This document shows, piece by piece, positions 34,104 to 42,724 of a stretch of DNA of 64,000 nucleotides. The DNA lies in NCBI GenBank assembly GCA_029263295.1, contig JAJCXT010000092.1:1-64000 (forward strand), read 5' to 3'. Numbering within the stretch: position 1 is the first letter of the stretch; every line of letters begins with the position of its first letter. Below the pieces are notes generated by a model, which searched no databases, had not been told where the DNA came from, and worked only from the letters and a program-made list of their open reading frames with translations. The DNA comes from Acidobacteriota bacterium (GTDB taxonomy: Bacteria > Acidobacteriota > UBA890 > WLXD01). A program made the translations under genes and the position numbers.

Positions 34104-35503
34104 TAGCTGGCTACCGAGCGCAGGAGTCGGTACCAGAACTCCACCGCCTCGTGAAACTCCTCCACTCCGATGCGTTCATCCAGGCCATGGGCGCGAACGT
34201 CGCCGGGGCTCTCGAAGATGGCGGACACTCCGTAGACCGGGATGCCGACGTTGCGTACCCAGAGGCCATCGGTAGCGCCTGTCGACATGCTCGGAACGAC
34301 GGGCGTTCCAGCCCACATTTCGCTGACGAGCACATCGAAACGCCCCGCCACGTCCCCGTTCCACGGCGAAGGACTGCTCGGGAAGGCGTCGGCGAGCCGG
34401 CGGAACGAAATCGACTCATCATCGACAACCGCGCGCAAGACTCCCTCGACTTCGTCGGGCGAGTGTCCCGGGAGGATGCGGCAGTTCACCGTGGCCCGGG
34501 CCGACCGCGGCAGCGCGTTCTCGGCGTGTCCGCCCGCCAACTGCGTCGCCACACAGGTAGTCCGCAAGGTGGCGTTGGAGAACGCGTTGTCGTCGGCCAG
34601 ACGCTCTGCGACACCGACGTCGAACGGCTCCCGGGCGACCTCGCGCATCAACTCGCCCGTCTCACCGTGGGCGAACTGCGCCGAACGTTCAAAGAAGGCC
34701 CGCGTGCCGTCGTTGAGTTCCAGAGGAAAATCGTGCCCCTCGATGCGCCCCAGTGCGCGGACCAGCGCGTAGATCGCGTTGTCCTGTCGCGGCACGGAGC
34801 TGTGCCCGCCGGGGTTCGTCGCCTCGAGCTCGAAGCTCTGATACAACTTCTCGCTCGTCTGAACATTGAATGCCTGGGGCTCGCCGTTGTCGTCATACAC
34901 ACCGCCACCGGCATCCGTATTCAGCGCGAACTCCGCGCCGATCAGATCCATGCGCTCGCTTGTCAGGTGGCCAATGCCATTCCCGGTGCTCTCTTCATCA
35001 CCGGTCAAGACCATGATGATGTCGCGTGCCGGAGTGAACCCCTCGCGCTTCAGGCGAATGAAGTTGGCCACGAGAGTTGCCGCACCGGCCTTGTTGTCCG
35101 TCGTGCCGCGCCCGTAGTAGTAGCCATCGATTTCGGCAAAACGAAACGGGTGCTCCTGCCACGCATCCGGCTCCGCATCGACAACGTCCACGTGCGCCAT
35201 GGTCAGCACGGGTTCAGCATCGCCAGTGCCCCGATAGCGGGCCACCAGGTTCGCGATGCCGTCGTTGGTGACGATCTCGATGTCGGCCGTCGGGAAGCCG
35301 GCCGTAACCAGTCGCTCGGCCACGCGGTCGAGCAACGCGCGGATCGCCTCGGGGAACGCTGCGCTCGAACGAAACTCAATCATCTCGCGGAGCAGTTCTT
35401 CGTTCAGTTGACGATCGGCATAGGCCGCAGGCACGCCGGCGGATGCACTGAAGGTTGCCAGACTGATCGCGAGCATCGCGGACGGGGAACGGAGAAGATT
35501 CAT
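34103..35503 (-). CDS. Secreted M20-family metallopeptidase
   Basis: The 466-residue enzyme has a signal peptide (MLAISLATFSASAGVPAAYA) and the M20 di-zinc site: TMAHVDVVDAE (His and catalytic Asp), GRGTTDNKAG (bridging Asp), TGDEESTG (catalytic Glu pair), NTDAGGG and a late His (AHGLDE). The dimerisation domain sits at about 210-330. It resembles carboxypeptidase/deacylase types of M20. The start is ATG 35501-35503, and the ORF-track extension to 35932 is rejected because it lacks similarity and would precede a good signal peptide. The MTAN-like lipoprotein gene overlaps its stop by one base. It would cut exported peptides or N-acyl amino acids. Confidence 0.9.
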   Translation of the reverse strand: MNLLRSPSAMLAISLATFSASAGVPAAYADRQLNEELLREMIEFRSSAAFPEAIRALLDRVAERLVTAGFPTADIEIVTNDGIANLVARYRGTGDAEPVLTMAHVDVVDAEPDAWQEHPFRFAEIDGYYYGRGTTDNKAGAATLVANFIRLKREGFTPARDIIMVLTGDEESTGNGIGHLTSERMDLIGAEFALNTDAGGGVYDDNGEPQAFNVQTSEKLYQSFELEATNPGGHSSVPRQDNAIYALVRALGRIEGHDFPLELNDGTRAFFERSAQFAHGETGELMREVAREPFDVGVAERLADDNAFSNATLRTTCVATQLAGGHAENALPRSARATVNCRILPGHSPDEVEGVLRAVVDDESISFRRLADAFPSSPSPWNGDVAGRFDVLVSEMWAGTPVVPSMSTGATDGLWVRNVGIPVYGVSAIFESPGDVRAHGLDERIGVEEFHEAVEFWYRLLRSVAS

Positions 35504-35640
35504 GGGGAACTCCAGGACGTGCGGGGACGCCAGCACGGCGAACTGTATCCAACCGAGCCCGCACGTTCCAACAGAGCGCGACGATCTGCCCCCCTCAGAC
35601 CTGGAGCCGAGACGTATCGGCCGCAGCCGCGCAACCGGCG

Positions 35641-36477
35641 CTACGCTGCTCCAGAGCGATGCACGGCAACCCTTCCCCGCATCAGAGGCTTGGCGGTGTA
35701 GTCGTCTACCTGCGCGGCGCGCACCAGCGTGCTGGCGGTGTCGCCACCACCACCCAGAGCGATCCCCACCCGGAACTCCTCGCGGATTTCGCGGCGACCA
35801 CGAGCGGTGACTCTCTCTGCAATGGACTTCACGCCGGCGAGGGTGCGAGCGTAGGCGAACAACGCCACTGTGTCCCCGCTGATCCGGACGACCATGTCTT
35901 CGGGCCGAGTAACTCTGGCCACCAGATGGCACAACTCGCGCACCACAGCGTCCACCTCCGGCTCTGGCGCGTCGCTGATCACCCGCACGACAACACAGCC
36001 GAGCCCATGGCCGTCGAGATCGAGGTCCGCGACATCGCGCACGGCGAAAGATCCTCCTACCACCGCCGGCGACGTCGCCATGCGCACGGGCCCCGCGGCG
36101 CGGCGACTACCGCTACGCACTACGACACCGAGTTGGGCCGCGGCCGCACCGCCGTCGTCGAGGATGTTGTGGCGACGATCCTCAACTTCGTGGTCGACGC
36201 GGCGGAACAGTGCCGAAATCTCTCGCCCGCGCACTTGCGACTCCCTTTGCACTCCGAGCAGGCGTAGCGCCGCGGGGTTCGCGTACTGCAGGCGGTCCTG
36301 CGCGTCGAGCAGGTAGATCCCCTCGTGCAGGCGATCGCCCACTGAGCGCAGCACGCCGAGCAAGACCGCGAGGGGGATCGAAGTCAGAGCAAAAGGCTCC
36401 ACCGAACGAATGGCAGGACGACCCAATTTCACCTCGTGGGTTGCGTGGCTGAACGCGCAGGCGGGTCTCCCGGCCAA
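35641..36477 (-). CDS. PAS-domain protein with degenerate GGDEF-like domain
   Basis: This 278-residue protein has a PAS sensor at about 45-105 (DRLHEGIYLLDAQDRLQYANPAALRLLGV), then a region that aligns with the second half of a GGDEF domain: DMVVRISGDTVALFAY in place of the GGDEF loop, IAERVTARGRREIREEFRVGIALGGGG, and the ending TLVRAAQVDDYTAK. The signature loop is SGDTV, so diguanylate cyclase activity is unlikely. The domain may bind nucleotide or act only as a fold. No signal peptide or membrane segment is obvious. The TTG start at 36477 has a weak ribosome binding site and a GTG further downstream is possible. Neighbours do not point to a pathway. Confidence 0.62.
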   Translation of the reverse strand: MAGRPACAFSHATHEVKLGRPAIRSVEPFALTSIPLAVLLGVLRSVGDRLHEGIYLLDAQDRLQYANPAALRLLGVQRESQVRGREISALFRRVDHEVEDRRHNILDDGGAAAAQLGVVVRSGSRRAAGPVRMATSPAVVGGSFAVRDVADLDLDGHGLGCVVVRVISDAPEPEVDAVVRELCHLVARVTRPEDMVVRISGDTVALFAYARTLAGVKSIAERVTARGRREIREEFRVGIALGGGGDTASTLVRAAQVDDYTAKPLMRGRVAVHRSGAA

Positions 36478-36581
36478 AGGAGTTAGTCACACGCCACGGC
36501 TCTTGCCAACGTGCCCCCCCCGTCCTCCCGAGGACGTGGGGCCAGGCGTGGCCTCGGCTGCGACCGGCTAGCGCCAGGCGG

Positions 36582-37979
36582 CTATCGACTGATCGGGTCC
36601 GCTTCTACCTCGGCCGCCATCCGCCGAATCGTGTCGACCATCTGCCCTGTCCGCTCCGGTTCCTGCGCGGCAACGTCGAAGACCTCGAAGCGGCTCGTCG
36701 CGAGGTCGTACAGCTCCACGCGTTGCAGCGCGCGATCGGCCAGCATCTTCCAGTCGCCGTCACGAAGCGCGTAGTGAAAACCCTGGTCGTCGTCGAATTC
36801 CCAGTAGATCGGCCGCTCACGCTGCCAGTCCTCGCCGCGCAACAATGCGGTGAGGTCCTCACCGTCGATCCGACGATCCGTCGGCACCCCGACGCCGACA
36901 ATCGCCGCGATGGTCGGCAGCAGGTCGTAGCCAACCACAGGCGCATCGGTCACCGAGCCCGGTGCCACGCGGCCCGGCCAGCGAGCGATCGCCGGCACCC
37001 TGATTCCGCCCTCGTACAGGTCGTGTTTACGGCCCCGGAACCCGCCAGTGCTGCCGTAGATATTCACCTCCCACCAGCGCCGCCAGTCGGTGGTCACGGC
37101 GCCGTTGTCGGAGGCGAAGAAGACGAAGGTCTCATCGGCGACGCCGAGGCGATCAAGCTCCGCCAGCAGGCGGCCGATCTGGTGGTCCATATACGTGATG
37201 TTGGCCCAATACTCGCCCGGACCGCGAGCGTCCACATTGTCGGGTGGCGCCGGCAAGCCGTTCTCGAACGGATCTGGCTCACCGCGCGTGTACTCCGAGT
37301 ACATCGCGTTGTACTGGTCGGGGTTGGCTATCGTCGAGTGAGGCTCCACCAGTGGCACGTAGAGAAAGAACGGTTGCTCCTCGTCGCGCCGCCCGAGCCA
37401 GGTAATGGCTTCATCGACGACGATCTGCCCGGTGTAGCCCGCGATCTCCCCCAAGGCCTCGCCGTTGCGGAAGAAGTTGCGCGGATTGCGATTGTGCGGC
37501 ACGGGCCAACCGTGCAGGGCCAGCCAGTGATCGAACCCGTGATCATCAGGCTGCGCGTGAGCTTCGATATCAAGACCGCCGTTCAGGTGCCACTTGCCCG
37601 TCATGGCGGTTTGGTAGCCGGCCCCCTTGAGCAGCGTCGCTAGCGTAATCTCGGCCGGCCCCAATTGGACGTCGGTCTCCGGCGGAATCCAGGTCTCGAC
37701 GCCGGTGCGATAGTGAACCCGCCCGGTGAGCAACGACGCGCGCGAGGGAGAGCACAGGGGGGACGGCGAGTAGTAGTCCGTGAACCTGATCCCCTCCGCC
37801 GCCAGCCGGTCGAGATTCGGTGTGTTGAGCGTCGGATGCCCGTATGAGCCCAGGTCGCCGTAGCCGAGGTCGTCCGCGTAGATCAGCAGGACGTTGGGCG
37901 GGCTCTGAGCACCGACGGGAGCCACGATGCCCCCTGCCGTGACGACTCCGCACAGAGCCGCTGCGAGCACCCCTCGCAC
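36582..37979 (-). CDS. Secreted arylsulfatase-type sulfatase
   Basis: This 465-residue protein has a signal peptide ending near APVGAQ and the type I sulfatase signature LCSPSRASLLTGR, in which Cys76 would be turned into formylglycine by an FGE or anSME enzyme (no maturase gene is in the window). Metal ligands include Asp36 and Asp37 in YADDLGYGD and the SDNGA segment. ALLKGAGYQTAMTGKWHL is the second family signature. It ends in VEADPISR. Substrates of the family are sulfate esters of polysaccharides, lipids or aromatics, and this one is not assigned. Its GTG start lies 4 nt after the metallo-beta-lactamase gene, so the two form an operon. Confidence 0.92.
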   Translation of the reverse strand: MRGVLAAALCGVVTAGGIVAPVGAQSPPNVLLIYADDLGYGDLGSYGHPTLNTPNLDRLAAEGIRFTDYYSPSPLCSPSRASLLTGRVHYRTGVETWIPPETDVQLGPAEITLATLLKGAGYQTAMTGKWHLNGGLDIEAHAQPDDHGFDHWLALHGWPVPHNRNPRNFFRNGEALGEIAGYTGQIVVDEAITWLGRRDEEQPFFLYVPLVEPHSTIANPDQYNAMYSEYTRGEPDPFENGLPAPPDNVDARGPGEYWANITYMDHQIGRLLAELDRLGVADETFVFFASDNGAVTTDWRRWWEVNIYGSTGGFRGRKHDLYEGGIRVPAIARWPGRVAPGSVTDAPVVGYDLLPTIAAIVGVGVPTDRRIDGEDLTALLRGEDWQRERPIYWEFDDDQGFHYALRDGDWKMLADRALQRVELYDLATSRFEVFDVAAQEPERTGQMVDTIRRMAAEVEADPISR

Positions 37980-37983
37980 CGCC

Positions 37984-38874
37984 CTACTCCGAGAGACTCT
38001 GGTAGACGATCCCGACGAAGCGCTCCACCGACATGAATCCGGTCGCCATCTCGTCGTAGCCGGCCGTCGGCGCGGCCTCCAGCACCTCCTCCAGGCTCAT
38101 CCCCTCATCGATATGGCCCTGGATTCGGTCGCGCACCGTGGTGAGCATCTCGTGGAACGCACGCAGCTGAACGATCCCCGCCAGCGGCCCGTGACCACCG
38201 ATGATCTTGGTGCTCTCGTCGACCAGACCCAGCACGTACTCGGAGGTCGAGATCATGCCGTCGACGCTACCGCCCGAGTCGAGATCGATGTACGGGAACA
38301 TGCCCACAAAAAAGTTGTCGCCCATGTGCACCACGTTGGCCTCATGGAACCAGACCACGGAGTCGCCGTCGGTGTGCCCCCGGCCCGGGTGATGCGCCTC
38401 GATATGTTCGCCGTTCCACCAGAAGCTGACGTCCTGGCTGAAAGTCACCACCGGCAGCGCCACGGCCGCAGCCTGGTTGCTGTTTCCCATTACGTCGGTG
38501 AACGTCGCCGGGTCCATCCGCCGACGGACGTTCTCGTGCGCGACGATCAGTGCTCCCGCCTCGCCGAACGGCTCATTGCCGCCCGTGTGATCACCGTGCC
38601 AGTGCGTGTTGAGCACGAACTCGACCTTGGCGTCCGTGACGGCTGCGACAGCCGCCATGATCTTGTCGCTGAGCGGCGCGAACTGGTCGTCGATAAGGAA
38701 CGCGCCATCCTCGCCAACACTGAGGCCCATGTTGCCGCCAGCACCGATCAGCATGTACAGACCATCGGCCAACTCGATCGTCTGGATCTCCACGGCATCG
38801 AAATCTCGTTGCGCCGTGGCCGTGAGGGGAAGGGCGAGAAGCAGCAAGACGACAGCGAACCTGAAGATGCGCAT
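37984..38874 (-). CDS. Secreted metallo-beta-lactamase-fold hydrolase
   Basis: The 296-residue protein has a signal peptide (FAVVLLLLALPLTATAQ) and the MBL motif NTHWHGDHTGG (His91, His93, Asp95, His96). Further ligands follow: HHPGRGHTDGDSVVW with a His, HMGDNFF with a bridging Asp and IIGGHGPLA with the last His. Without more, MBL-fold specificity cannot be read; related secreted proteins hydrolyse lactones or esters, and beta-lactam hydrolysis is one possibility among several. It is the upstream gene of the sulfatase, 4 nt apart, which suggests a shared pathway such as breakdown of a sulfated, esterified compound. That link is inference. Confidence 0.9.
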   Translation of the reverse strand: MRIFRFAVVLLLLALPLTATAQRDFDAVEIQTIELADGLYMLIGAGGNMGLSVGEDGAFLIDDQFAPLSDKIMAAVAAVTDAKVEFVLNTHWHGDHTGGNEPFGEAGALIVAHENVRRRMDPATFTDVMGNSNQAAAVALPVVTFSQDVSFWWNGEHIEAHHPGRGHTDGDSVVWFHEANVVHMGDNFFVGMFPYIDLDSGGSVDGMISTSEYVLGLVDESTKIIGGHGPLAGIVQLRAFHEMLTTVRDRIQGHIDEGMSLEEVLEAAPTAGYDEMATGFMSVERFVGIVYQSLSE

Positions 38875-38934
38875 GGGTGATTATCCATCGGGTAGGAGTA
38901 GAGAGGGTGGCGGTCAGGGTACACTGCCGAACCC

Positions 38935-40410
38935 ATGAAACGAGTAGCCCTTGTCGTAGTTGCCGTAGTCGCCGTGATGGTCGCCATCGTCGTGGTCCGC
39001 GCCTTGTCCCAGGAGTCTCTGCAGCCCGGCGCTGAAGAGGCCGTCCATCTCGAGGTGGACACCGCGGCGTTGGCCAGACGCTTCGCCCAGGCCATCACCT
39101 ACCCGACCATCTCGAATCAGGACCGCAGCGACCTCGATCATGTCGCGTTCCTCGGCCTGCACGATCACTTCGCCGCCAGCTACCCACTGGTGCACGAGCA
39201 ACTCGTGCTCGAGAAGGTCAACGACCTGAGCCTGCTGTACACGTGGCATGGTCGCGACCCTGCCCTGGCGCCGGTGTTGCTGATGGGGCATCAGGACGTC
39301 GTGCCGGTCATCCCTGGCACCGAGAACGACTGGCTGCAGCCGCCCTTTGGCGGTGTCATCGAAGACGGAGTGGTCTGGGGCCGCGGCGCGCTTGACGACA
39401 AGAGCAGCGTGGTGGCGATCCTAGAGGCCACCGAGTTGCTGCTGGCCGAGGGTTTCCAACCGGAGCGGACGATCTACCTGGCCTTCGGCCACGACGAAGA
39501 GGTCGGTGGCCCGGAGGGCGCGGGCCGGATCGCCGAGCTGTTCGAGGAACGTGGCATTGGCCCATTCGCATTCGTGCTGGACGAAGGCGGCGCGATCGCC
39601 GACGGCATGATCCCCGGCGTGCAAGGCAAGGTCGCCATCGTCGGGATCGCCGAGAAGGGCTTCATCAGCCTTGAACTGAAAGTCGAGGGCGACGGCGGGC
39701 ATTCCTCCGCGCCACCCGAGCACACCAACATCGGCATCCTCGCCGCCGCCATCGGCAAGCTCGAGAACGACCAGTTCGCGCCGCGTCTTGACGGTGCCAG
39801 CCTGGAGATGTTCCGCTACCTGACGCCCGAGATGCCCTTCGCCGGCAAGGCAGTCCTCGCCAACTTGTGGCTCTTCAAACCCATTGTCGTTCGCCTGATG
39901 CTCGGCGACCAGATGACGGCGGCGATGGTGCGTACCACCACCGCCGCAACCATCTTCAACGGTGGCGTGAAGGACAACGTGCTGCCGATCGACGCCACGG
40001 CCGTGGTCAACTTCCGCATCCTGCCCGGCGACACGAAGGCGACACTGACCGAGCGCGTACGTGAGGTCATCGACGATGACCGCGTGCAGATCCGCGATAT
40101 CTCCAGCAGCAGTGACCCGTCCGCGGTTTCGTCGCCGGACGGCCCCGCCTTCGCGATGCTCGGCAAGACCCTGCGCCAGGTCGTGGGCGACGACGTGCTC
40201 ATCACGCCGTACCTGGTGGTGGGTGGTACGGATGCCAAGTACTACTCGGGCAAGTCGCCGGCAGTGTTCCGCTTCCTGCCGATCATCATCGGTGCCGACG
40301 GCATGAAGCTGGCGCATGGCACCAACGAACGCGTGGGCGTCGACAGCCTCGCGATCGCAGTGCGCTACATGCACCAGTTCATCCGCAACACGGACGAACT
40401 TCCCGAGTAG
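38935..40410 (+). CDS. Membrane-anchored or secreted M20 peptidase, PM20D1/carboxypeptidase S-like
   Basis: The 491-residue protein starts with a hydrophobic segment (ALVVVAVVAVMVAIVVV) that is a signal anchor or uncleaved signal. M20 motifs are LLMGHQDVVPV, GRGALDDKSSV, FGHDEEVGG and LDEGG, then the dimerisation domain around HSSAPPEHTNIG, and a late His in GTNERVG context. Overall pattern (LLYTWHGRDPALAPVLLMGHQD) is like carboxypeptidase S and vertebrate PM20D1, which makes or breaks N-fatty-acyl amino acids. The bacterial substrate may be peptides or N-acyl amino acids. It is divergent from the MBL gene by 60 nt. Confidence 0.9.
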   Translation: MKRVALVVVAVVAVMVAIVVVRALSQESLQPGAEEAVHLEVDTAALARRFAQAITYPTISNQDRSDLDHVAFLGLHDHFAASYPLVHEQLVLEKVNDLSLLYTWHGRDPALAPVLLMGHQDVVPVIPGTENDWLQPPFGGVIEDGVVWGRGALDDKSSVVAILEATELLLAEGFQPERTIYLAFGHDEEVGGPEGAGRIAELFEERGIGPFAFVLDEGGAIADGMIPGVQGKVAIVGIAEKGFISLELKVEGDGGHSSAPPEHTNIGILAAAIGKLENDQFAPRLDGASLEMFRYLTPEMPFAGKAVLANLWLFKPIVVRLMLGDQMTAAMVRTTTAATIFNGGVKDNVLPIDATAVVNFRILPGDTKATLTERVREVIDDDRVQIRDISSSSDPSAVSSPDGPAFAMLGKTLRQVVGDDVLITPYLVVGGTDAKYYSGKSPAVFRFLPIIIGADGMKLAHGTNERVGVDSLAIAVRYMHQFIRNTDELPE

Positions 40411-40419
40411 TAGTGCCTG

Positions 40420-41709
40420 CTAAGCGGTGAACACCTCCGCGGCCGGCACGGGCAGCGGGTCGGCCATGCTCTGCCGGCTCAGTTCCACCAGGGCCATGTA
40501 GGCCTCGTCGGTGAGGCACCAGTGGGTCTGGCCGTCCTCCAGCATCATCTGTCGCAGATATCCGTCCTGCCGCAACAGTCGCGCACACTGGGCATCGCGG
40601 TCGTCGGTCAGCCGCCGCACCTCGAGGCGATGCAACACATTGCGACCGCGCTGGATGCGTACGCCGTCGAGTGCGGCGAGCCAACCCCGTATGCCGTCAT
40701 CAAAACGTTGCTCGTACGCCATCCGTAGCCAGTGCGCCAAGGGCACGCGCGGCGCCGTGGAAGCAGTTTGCGACTGGCCGGCCACGAAAGCGAAGAAGAC
40801 GATCATGGTGTCGATGAAAAGCGCGATGAACGCGAACACGATCGCCGTAGGTTCGCCTGCGAACAGGTCGGTGACGGCCCGCTGCCAGTACTCCTCGTTC
40901 TCGAGCGCGCTGGTATCGAGGATGGCCGGGTCGACGGCGACCGTCGCGAATTCGCCGCGGACCTCACGGATGCGACCGATCGGCACGATCGCCGATGCCC
41001 GCGAGTAGCTGGCACGCATGGCGTCGTGGTCAATCGCATCGCCACCGGTAAGCACCTCGATCTCGGCATCGATCCCGGCCAGGGCACCTGCGACCTCCGT
41101 CTCCATCTGCTGCAGACGCGGCGCCAGTGCCGTCAGGAAGCGGTGGCGCTCGCCCGACCCGCTTTGCACGAAGCGCAAATCAACGATCAGATCCGATTCC
41201 GCGACGAGTTGCTGCAGGTAAGGGCTCGAAATATTGCGCAGTCCACCGCCGGTGGAGGACTCCATCTCGATACGTTGATTGAGCTCTGCACCGGCCTCGC
41301 GCAGGGTCCCAAGGACGCCGGAGGTCTGACCGCGAACGTCGACGAGGTATCCGCGCAGCGACTCGTATCGCTCCAGACGCCGCTCCTTCGCGATGGTCTC
41401 CTCGGAGAACCCGCGGAAGTAGAAGACGTACGAGGTGAAGCTCGACATCACCACGGTGAAGCAGATCACCGCGACAACCATCGGCTGATACTGGTTGCGC
41501 TCACGCAGCGAGAGCGTGCTGGAGAGCATCCCGAGCTGGATGATCGCCGCCAGACCTAGGGCAGCGAGAACCGAGTACCCGAAGTTCGGGAAGATCTCGG
41601 AGATGCCGTTGAAGGTGCTGTACCCCGAAACCAGACAGCCGATCGCGGCGGCGAGCGCCGGGAACGTGTGGACAGGCGACTTGATGAAGCGAGCGAGCGC
41701 GCGGAACAA
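40420..41709 (-). CDS. Four-helix membrane protein of unknown function
   Basis: No family is recognised for this 429-residue protein. Three hydrophobic segments lie in the first 105 residues (FPALAAAIGCLVSGYSTF, YSVLAALGLAAIIQLGML, MVVAVICFTVVMSSFTSYVF), followed by about 170 residues rich in charged helix that could form coiled coil (KERRLERYESLRGYL, LQQMETEVAGALAGIDAEIEVL). A fourth helix (IVFAFIALFIDTMIVFFAFVAG) precedes about 120 residues with a winged-helix-like end (ARLLRQDGYLRQMM, HWCLTDEAYMALVELSRQ). It starts at TTG with GGAGG upstream. Genes on both sides are unrelated. It could be a membrane-tethered sensor or scaffold. Confidence 0.7.
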   Translation of the reverse strand: MFRALARFIKSPVHTFPALAAAIGCLVSGYSTFNGISEIFPNFGYSVLAALGLAAIIQLGMLSSTLSLRERNQYQPMVVAVICFTVVMSSFTSYVFYFRGFSEETIAKERRLERYESLRGYLVDVRGQTSGVLGTLREAGAELNQRIEMESSTGGGLRNISSPYLQQLVAESDLIVDLRFVQSGSGERHRFLTALAPRLQQMETEVAGALAGIDAEIEVLTGGDAIDHDAMRASYSRASAIVPIGRIREVRGEFATVAVDPAILDTSALENEEYWQRAVTDLFAGEPTAIVFAFIALFIDTMIVFFAFVAGQSQTASTAPRVPLAHWLRMAYEQRFDDGIRGWLAALDGVRIQRGRNVLHRLEVRRLTDDRDAQCARLLRQDGYLRQMMLEDGQTHWCLTDEAYMALVELSRQSMADPLPVPAAEVFTA

Positions 41710-41912
41710 AGGGATCCCCTCCCGGGTAATACCTCCGGCTCACAGCCCTGGCAGGCCGGTCGACACCGACCCTGTCGCTTTCGCCCTGGGGAGCAGTGTG
41801 CTTAGCATACGCTCCCTGCCTATAACAGACTATGGACCGGTCAGGAAAGTTTCATCTCTGTCGACCAAGACCGCCAACCGGTGACGAAAGTTGCATCGGG
41901 AGTTCTCGCAGC

Positions 41913-42680
41913 ATGCGTATCGCCACCTGGAACATCAATGGGCTACGCGCCCGTCTAGACTTCGTAACGCACTGGCTGCGAGCCCGGCAGCCTGACGTCG
42001 TCGGACTCCAGGAACTGAAACTGCAGGACGACCAGTTCCCCACTATCAGCTTCGAGGCCGAGGGTTATCACGTCGTCACGCACGGCCAGAAGGCGTGGAA
42101 CGGAGTGGCGATCCTCAGCCGCGAGCCCGCCGAGCTGCTGCAGCGTGGGCTGCCCGGCCAAGAAGAAATGGGCTCGCGCCTGATCACGGCCCGAGTCTCC
42201 GGCATCGACTTCACGACCATCTACCTGCCCAACGGCAAGAGCCTGGAGCACGAGGATTTCCCGCGCAAACTGGCGTGGCTCGAAAGCCTGCGCGAGCATT
42301 GGGCGGCGAGCCAGCCAGCGGACAGCAGCGCTGTTCTGTGCGGCGACTTCAACGTCTGCCCGGCTCCGCTCGACTCGTGGCACGAGGACCCGGCGCGGAT
42401 CTTCCACACTGACGAGGAGCGTCGGCGCTTCCAGGGCATCCTCGACACGGGTCTGACCGACCTGTTCCGCGACCGCTATCCGGACGTCCAGAAGTACTCG
42501 TGGTGGGACTACCGGATGGGCGCGTTCCACCGCAACATGGGGCTGCGGATTGATCTGCTGCTGGGCACACGAGCGGTGGCCGAGCGCGTCAGCGACGTGT
42601 GGACAGACCGCGACTATCGCAAGAAGCAGGAAGGTCTCACCGCTTCCGACCACGCGCCCGTCATCGCAGACCTCGACTAG
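41913..42680 (+). CDS. xthA: Exodeoxyribonuclease III
   Basis: This 255-residue enzyme removes 3' blocks and acts as an AP endonuclease in base-excision repair. Motifs: IATWNINGLRARL, LQELKLQDDQFP with the metal Glu, YLPNGK, CGDFNVCPAPLDSW with the Asp-Asn pair, WDYRMGAFHRNMGLRIDLLL, and the catalytic Asp-His in ASDHAPV. The length is normal for the family. ATG at 41913 matches the conserved N-terminus, and the longer track start is rejected. It converges with the DUF5117 metalloprotease gene and its stop overlaps a strong hairpin. Confidence 0.96.
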   Translation: MRIATWNINGLRARLDFVTHWLRARQPDVVGLQELKLQDDQFPTISFEAEGYHVVTHGQKAWNGVAILSREPAELLQRGLPGQEEMGSRLITARVSGIDFTTIYLPNGKSLEHEDFPRKLAWLESLREHWAASQPADSSAVLCGDFNVCPAPLDSWHEDPARIFHTDEERRRFQGILDTGLTDLFRDRYPDVQKYSWWDYRMGAFHRNMGLRIDLLLGTRAVAERVSDVWTDRDYRKKQEGLTASDHAPVIADLD

Positions 42681-42702
42681 CCCCGGCAAAGTCGCCGGGG
42701 CT
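42679..42702. terminator. Hairpin terminator after xthA
   Basis: AGCCCCGGC-AAAGTC-GCCGGGGCT is a perfect 9-bp stem that begins within the xthA stop codon and lies before the convergent metalloprotease stop. No U-tract follows. Confidence 0.6.
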
Positions 42703-42724
42703 CGCCGTCGCCTAGTAGCAGGCG

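Noticed and set aside
35504-35932. N-terminal extension of the M20 peptidase in the ORF track
   Set aside because: The extension has no family similarity, overlaps the PAS gene region and would bury the signal peptide.
41821-41826. TATAAC as -10 box for xthA
   Set aside because: No acceptable -35 at 15-19 nt upstream.
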